Below, one piece after another: positions 57,605-64,000 of a stretch of 64,000 nucleotides of DNA. How positions within the stretch are numbered: position 1 is the first letter of the stretch; every line of letters begins with the position of its first letter. Location: NCBI GenBank assembly GCA_003508835.1, contig PUFA01000007.1, positions 16,515,001 through 16,579,000 on the forward strand, read 5' to 3'. The DNA comes from Eonycteris spelaea. Lineage: Eukaryota; Chordata; Mammalia; Chiroptera; Pteropodidae. The notes under the pieces were generated by a model. That model searched no databases. It was not told the origin of the DNA and saw nothing but the letters and a program-made list of their open reading frames with translations. The position numbers were made by a program, and so were the translations under genes.

Positions 57605-57900
57605 CAAGGTGCTCTTTAAACAAAATTTCACGTGTTTAGCTTCTTACTGCCTCTTTTCAATGAGTCCTTCTCAACATCTCAATCCAAAGTAAAACAATTC
57701 TCCTTTTCCCGTACCATTATCACACCCACAGCATAATCCTCTTTATATCATTCATTTTATTTTTTCTTATATACTGTATGTCTCCTGCATCTTCTACCTT
57801 TCAAGAATTTGAGCTTGGTAGTGGATGTTAATATTTTTTGCATTTGAAAGAACCTGTCAACTAGTATGTGTTCAACAAATATTTATTGAATGAATGAATT
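57605..57900 (+). repeat. L2 LINE 3' end, forward
   Basis: TGAGTCCTTCTCAACATCTC (AGGCCTTCCCTGACC), ATCCTCTTTATATCATTCA, ATACTGTATGTCTCCTGCAT, TTTGAGCTTGGTAGTGGATG and CAACAAATATTTATTGAATG. Consensus order to the very end. Confidence 0.75.
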
Positions 57901-57931
57901 AGGTTAAGCAGATCTTTTCCCCCTTTCTTAT

Positions 57932-57937
57932 TCACAC

Positions 57938-57995
<58 letters not shown>
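57932..57995. repeat. (CA)n microsatellite, ~28 units
   Basis: About 57 bases of uninterrupted CA after a short CACAA start. The longest pure dinucleotide CA run in the window and very likely length-polymorphic. Confidence 0.97.
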
Positions 57996-57996
<1 letters not shown>

Positions 57997-58814
57997 CCTT
58001 TCTTCTATCCTGACCAAGGAACAAATAGCACTCTTGAGTTGAAGAGATTAGGACAATGATCTCCCTCTTTCTGTGGAACCATATAAAGGTATGCTCTCTT
58101 AAGTCAGCTTACAGTTCTTCTCACAAGTGAAGGCATTTTTCTCATTGTGACTAGAAAGAAACATCCTTTATTTATGCTCCGGATGTGCAATGTCATCAGT
58201 GTTGATTTATAGGCTCTACCTTATAATCCAAGATTTAAGATGAAACATGAATCTCAAGGGGAAAAAAAGGTGAGAAAATAGTACCAAGGATGCTCAAAAG
58301 CATACAGTCAAGAAGGAAAGCCAAAAAATTATTATTGAAAGTATATAAAATCAAAGTTAATGAAAAGCATTTCTGCAAAAAAAATCTGAAAAACTGGTAT
58401 TAATGCAGATTAAACAATTCCACTAAGAAAATGGGAGGAAGAGCATAAAATCCTTAACTATACTAAATACTGTAGATGTCAGAGTTTTCAAAAATGTATC
58501 ATCAATTAAAATGCCAAAAATATGCTTAATAATGAAGAAACTGTTTATCCAACCCATTTATAGTAAATATGGAATGGATAAAATAATATATCACATTTAG
58601 AAAATTGAGCAGAATGCTTGTATCCTCTATGGAACAAATATAATGATCTAGTATGCAATGAGGGCCTGAAATAATAAAATGAATTATTTTAAATCTCTAA
58701 TTGACATTGGATAAAGAAAACTTGGTTATGTCTATATTTAGGACAGTTTGAGATTAGTCATTTCTAAATGTATATATGTTTATTTTCCTTTTTTTAAAAA
58801 AAAAAGTCCATTCA
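57996..58814. other. Unassigned AT-rich DNA
   Basis: No gene or confident repeat. Poly-A-like run at 58795-58804. Confidence 0.45.
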
Positions 58815-59025
58815 TTTATACTTGAATCAACCATTTATTAAACAAATATTTTTACAAACCCAATATGTGTCATGAAATATGAAGAATAATGGGAATACAG
58901 AAATAAACATGATTATGACAAGAACTATGACCCAAGGAAGTTTCAACTCCATTAAAGAATTATAAAACAAAGCTAGAAAAATAAGAAAAGTGCCCTAACA
59001 AGAGAGGCCCTGCCATAATAATATA
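58815..59025 (-). repeat. L2 3' end, reverse
   Basis: TCAACCATTTATTAAACAAA, GGGAATACAGAAATAAACAT, GGAAGTTTCAACTCCATTAA and AGAAAAGTGCCCTAACAAGA. The reversed L2 tail with the GGGAATACAGCAGTGAACA phrase. Confidence 0.65.
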
Positions 59026-59031
59026 GAAATG

Positions 59032-60000
59032 TTTTTTAAAAAATTTAAGTATAGTTGGTATATAATCTTATATTGGTTATATTAGTTTCAGGTGTACAAT
59101 ACTGTGATTTGATATTTTTATACCTTACAGTGTGATCGCCCCACTAATTTTAGTAATCATCTGCCACTATATAAACTTATCACAATATTATTGACATATT
59201 CCTCTTTCTCTTTCCACCCATTTTCCCACCCCTTCCCTTCTGTTTCTATGAGCCTGCTTTTGTCTTGTTTTATTTATTTTGCTTTGTTTTTAGATTCCAC
59301 ATATAAGTAAAACCATATGGCATTTGTCTTTCTGTGCCTGACTTTTTTCATTTAGCATATGACTTTCTAGATCCATCTATGTTATTGCAAATGGCAAGAT
59401 TTATTGTTTTATATTGCTCCATAATATTCCATTATATATATAAATATATATACTACACTATATATTTATATATATGTGTATATATATATGATACACATCT
59501 ACAACACAATACACAATACTACACATTACATCTTCTTTATCCATTCATCTATTGATGGATACCTAGGTTGCTTCTGTATCTTGGCTATTTTAAATAAAGC
59601 TGCAATGAGCACAGTAGAAGCACATATCTTTTCAAATTGTGTTTTCTTTTCATTTGGATAAATACCCAGAAGTGCAATATCTGGGCCCTATGGTATACCC
59701 ATTTTTAGGTTTTTGAGAAACAACCATACTGTTTTGCATAGGGACTGCACCAGATTGCAGTCCTACCGACAGCACACAAAGGTCTCTTTTTCTCCAAATC
59801 CTCACCAACACGTTATTTGTTGACTTTTTGAAAATAGCCATTCTGACTAATATGAAGTTGTATCTCATTGTAGTTTTGATTTGCATTCCTTGATGATTAC
59901 TGATGTTAAGTGTCTTTTCATATGTCTGTTGGCCATCTGTATGTCTTCTTCGGAGAAACGTCATTTCATGTCCCTGCTCATTTTCTGATTGGGTAGATGA
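59032..60000 (-). mobile_element. L1 LINE 3' end with ORF2 terminus, reverse
   Basis: On plus, the 3' UTR comes first (GTATAGTTGGTATATAATCT, TTAGTTTCAGGTGTACAATA, TGTGATCGCCCCACTAATTT, TTTTAGATTCCACATATAAG). ORF2 antisense follows (TTAGCATATGACTTTCTAGA, ATCTATTGATGGATACCTAG, AAATACCCAGAAGTGCAATA, TTGGCCATCTGTATGTCTTC). It is 5'-truncated near 60000. A TA/TATG tract at 59430-59492 has expanded inside. Frames at 59334-59661 on plus are antisense accidents. Confidence 0.88.
59650..59964 (-). pseudogene. L1 ORF2 C-terminal remnant
   Basis: Minus-strand frame of 104 codons from the end of the LINE reverse-transcriptase ORF. Typical phrases are LNISNHQGMQIKTTMRYNF, ILVRMAIFKKSTNNVLVRIW and KRDLCVLSVGLQSGAVPMQN, matching the region before the conserved C-terminal LPYDPAIP motif. 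Here that motif is degraded (KNGYTIGPRYCTSGYLSK is off-frame or diverged). The reverse-transcriptase and endonuclease domains are absent. Non-functional. Confidence 0.85.
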
Positions 60001-62399
60001 TGAGTAGTTAACAAAACGATTTTGAAGTAGGACACTGAGGGATGAGAAGTCAAGAGAGGGACTGAGGAAAATAAAGACTAGAGGTAAGACTTTCTAGAAA
60101 AAAAGAGGTTAGTTAAAAGCAGTGGTGTACACATTTTGCATTTGTAGCACACTTAAGAATACTAGATATTTTAGTAGAAAATATAAAGTGATTAAAAACT
60201 CATAAAAACATTATTTGAGAAAATAATAATCATAATACAATCACCGTCACACTATAACAGCGTCCCAAATTCTCTATAAAGAACCCATGGTTATTGCACT
60301 GTTAAATTGGTGGCTCTTTCAGTAGCATATTCCTTTTCGAATTTAATTGTTTACTGCCCTGACCAAGCTTTCTTAGATACTCACAAGGCAGTTATTATTG
60401 ATCCTGGGAAATAAGGATTTGTCTTCAGTAGTGGTTTGGTATACATTTCCTACTTCTGCCTGAAATCACACCTCACTGAATGATCTCCTTTGCTAAATAG
60501 TCTTTCTCAGAGACCTCATTATAACAGCAAGCATTCTTAGTTATATAAAAATACATTTTAAAAATTTATCAAAGTTTGGCCATATATCTGTAAAAGATAT
60601 GTTGCTCACTAATGAAGAAACACTATAATGCATACTTAAAAGTTTATTTTACCTGAAATCTTTAAGAAGTGAAGTAGTTGAAGTTCACCTAGAGTATATA
60701 TAAATTTGAGTGATAGGAGTTTGAATGGGAATGAAAGGGATCAGATTATGAAGTTTCTTGAATGCCCCACTAAGAAAATTAAATTCTCTTTACTAAGCAG
60801 TGGGAAATAGAGTCAAGCAAGAAATCAATCTACCCAAACTATGCTTTAGGCAGATTAATCTATGAAGCTAAATCTACTATTAAAGCTAGAATGAGATGAG
60901 GAGGTCAAAGATAGAGTGTCCTATTAGAATGTTTTCTTGAGAGCAAGTATTGTTAGCTAAAATAGAAGAGATGGCTGAGGGAATAAAATGGAAGGATTTC
61001 CTATGAAAGTTACAACAAACTAAATTCAACACTACCTGGGATGTTGATAACATACAATACTTGTGTTTGGTACCATTTGCTATGGTAATAAAGTCTGAGA
61101 TGATATAATTTTCATCATTTTAACTCCATCTAAAGTTTGCCTAGATTATATCGAAGTTTGAAGATGTCAATAAATTATGGAAAGAATATTTTTTTCTATT
61201 GCTAAACTCTTCAGAGTGAGTTATTAGGTAATCTGTGGCCTGGGGGTTGCTAATCTTTAAGACTGCCCATGCACAAGCCAGTGTGTACTCCAGAAAACTA
61301 GAAGTTAATAGCATTGTTTCCTCCGCCTGATGTGATTCAATGGTAATCAGTGTCACTTACCAACTCATTAAAAAGCCTTCTTCACAGCTCATCAAAACCT
61401 AAAACCTGGGGGAGTTGAACATTTTCAGTCAATTAAAACAGAAAGGCAACAACATTTTTCCAAATATAATTTTAAATGAGCACATAAAATAATAGCTAAG
61501 TGAAAATATGTATTAGTGTTTAGAAACTCTGCTTTAATTTGAATCAAGTTTTATAAAGAAGCTTAGTCTAAAAAAAAGAAAAATTATATGTAAATTTCTT
61601 TTTATTGTTAAAAGAAACTTTAAACATTCAGTACTTACAACTCAAACCAAGAACTTTAGAATAGTCATGCAAAGTGTTCCTTCAAAATTGCAAAAACATC
61701 CTGTTATCATTTTTAAGGGCATTTTCAATTTGATCTTCAAAGTGAAAGAACTTAAAAAACTATAAATACATAACAAAAGAATTGTACAAGTACCTATTGT
61801 TGATCAAAGCAAGTGTAATATCCCCCCCAAAAAAATCCAAACCCTAAAATTTGATTTAAATTTATCGATTAATTCAATCAAGTTTACCTTTTCATGGTTT
61901 TGGCTTTTGTTTTCTCTTGTTTCTGTAACCTATATTAGAGTACAACCCACCATATTTTCTTGGAAATGTGGTCTTCACTGGAGGGAGCATTTGTGAGATT
62001 TGTGGGAAAATTAAATACAATTTGCTTTTCCTTTCCCCTGAGTCTTTATGAACTTTTTCTGAAGGGAAATAATTTTTTCAAAGGGATGTACTAAAGGTAT
62101 CTGAGAGCTACATAATTCAACTGTTCTATGTATACCTGAAGACTCCCTGTTGCTTCCATGAGAGGAGAATTACTGGAGACGATTTAGAAAGGGGATTTAT
62201 TTCCTATATTGAAAGAGCATGCAGTTCGACAGCCAGTGTCACTGGAATAAATCATTCCGTTTTATTCGTAGAGAAAATTTAATTGCCAGGTACACAGGAA
62301 ACTTTTTATGTCTCACAGAAAAACAAAACAAAACAAAGAACAACAACAAAACAGTGTTTTCAAAATGCATTGATTCAGTGTCACGGAAAAATGAATTGA
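60001..62399. other. Unassigned AT-rich DNA
   Basis: About 2.4 kb without gene or repeat that I can name. Frames at 61141-61356 (minus) and 62219-62407 (plus) lack motifs. A CAAAA-rich simple run lies at 62320-62350. Confidence 0.45.
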
Positions 62400-62900
62400 G
62401 GGCTTAGGAAGCAGCCCCTGGGCCTCTGCGTGAGAAGGGACTATGTGGAATTGTGGCTCTAGAAGCCCCTCCGTCCACACTTAGGCAAGGCATTGTGCAG
62501 TCCAGAGGGTGACTTGGGTGGAGCGATGGAAGAATCAGATGTATCTCATACACCTCGGGTCTCCGACCTGATGTGCTGGCATTCTCATGTCTGCCAGTGA
62601 GCCCCTTGGAGGCCCAGCTTACAGCAAGGTTCATTTCAAAGCGGGGGCTCAATTGCAAGGAGGCTGCTAATGAACTCTGTAACCCTGGGCAAGTGCCTTC
62701 TCCATAGCCTCCTTACCACAGCCTTAGTTTGGAGAAAAACAACACATTCACTGTCTCTTGCTTCCCAACAGGGGCTACGTGTGCCCCCAGGCCCAGAGCT
62801 AAGCAGAACTTCTTAGAAGATGTTTTCAAAAGCATCTGCTGGGAATGGCCTGTCTTTCCTAAAAGATCTGGGGGCAACACTGTCTTTTTTTAAAAACCAC
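62400..62900. other. Unassigned GC-richer stretch
   Basis: Clearly richer in G and C than its flanks. The phrase GTAACCCTGGGCAAGTGCCT at ~62680 resembles the MIR box TGACCTTGGGCAAGT, so a MIR head may end the block. The minus frame at 62404-62658 (84 codons) shows no known motif. Could be a unique regulatory sequence or an old repeat. Confidence 0.4.
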
Positions 62901-62910
62901 CATATATATG

Positions 62911-63350
62911 CAAGCTGCCTCCACTTCACATGCCCCCTTAGAAACCCATCTGAAACCTCACAGTCTGGCCTTATTTAGAAATAGAGTCTTTGTAAATGTG
63001 ATCAGTTAAGTTAAAATAGGTCATACTGGATTAGGAAGAAATCTAACTCCAATAAGACTGATGTTCTCATTATGAAAAGGAAAATTTGTATACAGAGACA
63101 CAGAGGGAAAAGATGGCCTTTGAAGAAGGTAGCAGAAATTAGAGTTGCACTGTCTCAAGTCAAGGAATACCTGGGTCTACATGAAACAGGGACAAAGGAT
63201 TCTTCCCCAGAGCCTTTGGAGGTAGAATGGCCTTGCTTACAATTCGATTCCATACGTCTATCCTCTAGAACTACGAGAGAGTAAATTTTAGTTGTATTAA
63301 ATCTCTCAGTTTATGTAATTTTTATGGTGGCCCTCAGAAGCTAATAGATA
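62911..63350 (+). mobile_element. MaLR-type (MLT-like) LTR, forward
   Basis: CATGCCCCCTTAGAAACCCA, TCTGGCCTTATTTAGAAATA, GGTCATACTGGATTAGGAAG, GATGTTCTCATTATGAAAAG, GAGACACAGAGGGAAAAGAT, CAAGTCAAGGAATACCTGGG, ATCCTCTAGAACTACGAGAG and GGTGGCCCTCAGAAGCTAAT. Same family as 47252 and 48827. The frame at 63072-63284 lies inside and is not a gene. Confidence 0.9.
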
Positions 63351-64000
63351 TTTTGGTACCAGAAGTTGGATGGTGGTAAAACAAATACCTAAAATGTGGA
63401 CGTAAGTTTGGATTTGTGTAATATGTAGAAAGGCTGAAATTTTTAGGTTCATGATTGAAAAATCTTAAATATCCTTGAGAAAACAGTTTATCAAAATATA
63501 AACATTAAAGGCAATTCTGTTGAACGATCAGAAGGAAGTAAAGAGTAAGCTAGAGAAATCCATGTCTTAAAGAATTACCTAGGTCATCATCAACAGAATG
63601 TTGGTAGGCGTGAGCATTAAAAGCCCGTCTCAGTGAGATCTCAGAAGGAAAGAAAGACTTATTATTGGATATTGGATGATAAGTAATCCTTGTTATAAAG
63701 TGGCAGAAAACTCAGCAGAATTGAGATGCAAGGGTAAAAGAGATAACGTGAGGAAAGGAGTGTTAAGCAAAAATGAACCAGCACTTGACTTGAAAATTTT
63801 TCGTCTATTCAGATAGAGTACTCTGAAAAAAAAAAAAAAGTCCAAAGGTATAGTTTAATAAACTTCTGCTGAGAGAGTATATGTGACACATGGATCCAAT
63901 CACCCATCTAGGAAAGCCAAGAAAAGAAGAGTTATATAGGAAGGATGTGTAGAGACCCTTTTCGTATAATAGTATGGATTCCCTTGACATACATGGAAGA
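63351..64000. other. Unassigned DNA to window end
   Basis: AT-rich with a poly-A at 63827-63839. No gene recognised; the minus frame at 63805-63990 has no motif. Confidence 0.45.

Noticed and set aside
1..64000. tRNA, rRNA or snRNA genes, CpG island or promoter
   Set aside because: No tRNA A/B box pair outside MIR relics, no GC-rich promoter block and no snRNA-like sequence were noticed on reading both strands. A covariance-model scan would be needed to be certain.

Overview
This is nuclear DNA from a placental mammal and it reads as a gene desert or a very long intron. It is strongly AT-rich, and I find no intact protein-coding gene, exon chain, CpG island, tRNA or rRNA. The longest open frames are about 120 codons. 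Nearly all of those I can explain are accidents of microsatellites or antisense readings of old transposons. Recognisable mammalian repeats are L2, MIR, L1, MaLR/ERVL-type LTRs, hAT-Charlie (MER20) and TcMar-Tigger. The L1 3' end at 18.73-19.08 kb has the wording I associate with laurasiatherian L1s, above all those of bats. I see no carnivore, ruminant, horse or vespertilionid SINE in 64 kb. A bat of a lineage with few young SINEs is my best guess, but this is inference.

Layout. 0-9.2 kb: a Tigger copy with the broken 5' part of its transposase gene (0.1-0.86), MIRs (1.3, 2.7), a CpG-bearing alternating purine-pyrimidine microsatellite (4.9), a long L2 (6.0-6.9), and two successive L1 3' ends in reverse orientation (7.6-9.2), the second with an ORF2 remnant. 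9-18 kb: MIRs (10.0, 11.1), an old L1 3' UTR (13.7-14.3), a possible LTR (14.5-15.2), and repeat-poor DNA. 18.4-19.4 kb: an LTR split by the L1 insertion. 19-30 kb: mostly unassigned, with MER20 (23.5), a GC-richer open island (24.5-24.9), a reversed LTR (25.0-25.4), a probable frameshifted processed pseudogene (27.4-28.0) and a Charlie element (28.8-29.1). 30-44 kb: a short non-autonomous Tigger (30.1-30.6) related to the one at 0.1 kb, L2 and MIR pieces, a reversed LTR (40.8-41.3), and several microsatellites. 44-54 kb: a long L2 (44.4-45.6), reversed L1 ORF2 pieces (45.6-46.3 and 52.4-53.2), three LTRs (47.3, 48.8, 50.9), a long (CT)n tract and a TA/TG tract. 54-64 kb: a second Tigger family (56.2-56.8), L2s, a long (CA)n, a reversed L1 with an ORF2 remnant (59.0-60.0), a GC-richer stretch (62.4-62.9) and a last LTR (62.9-63.35).

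No working gene set is present, so there is no pathway to describe. What the window does show is the relative age of insertions (nested and fragmented elements), old coding remnants, non-B-DNA-prone tracts, and a few unexplained open or GC-richer patches. Repeat family names come from remembered consensus sequences, not from a search, and element edges are approximate by tens of bases. I found no sign of a new biological system.
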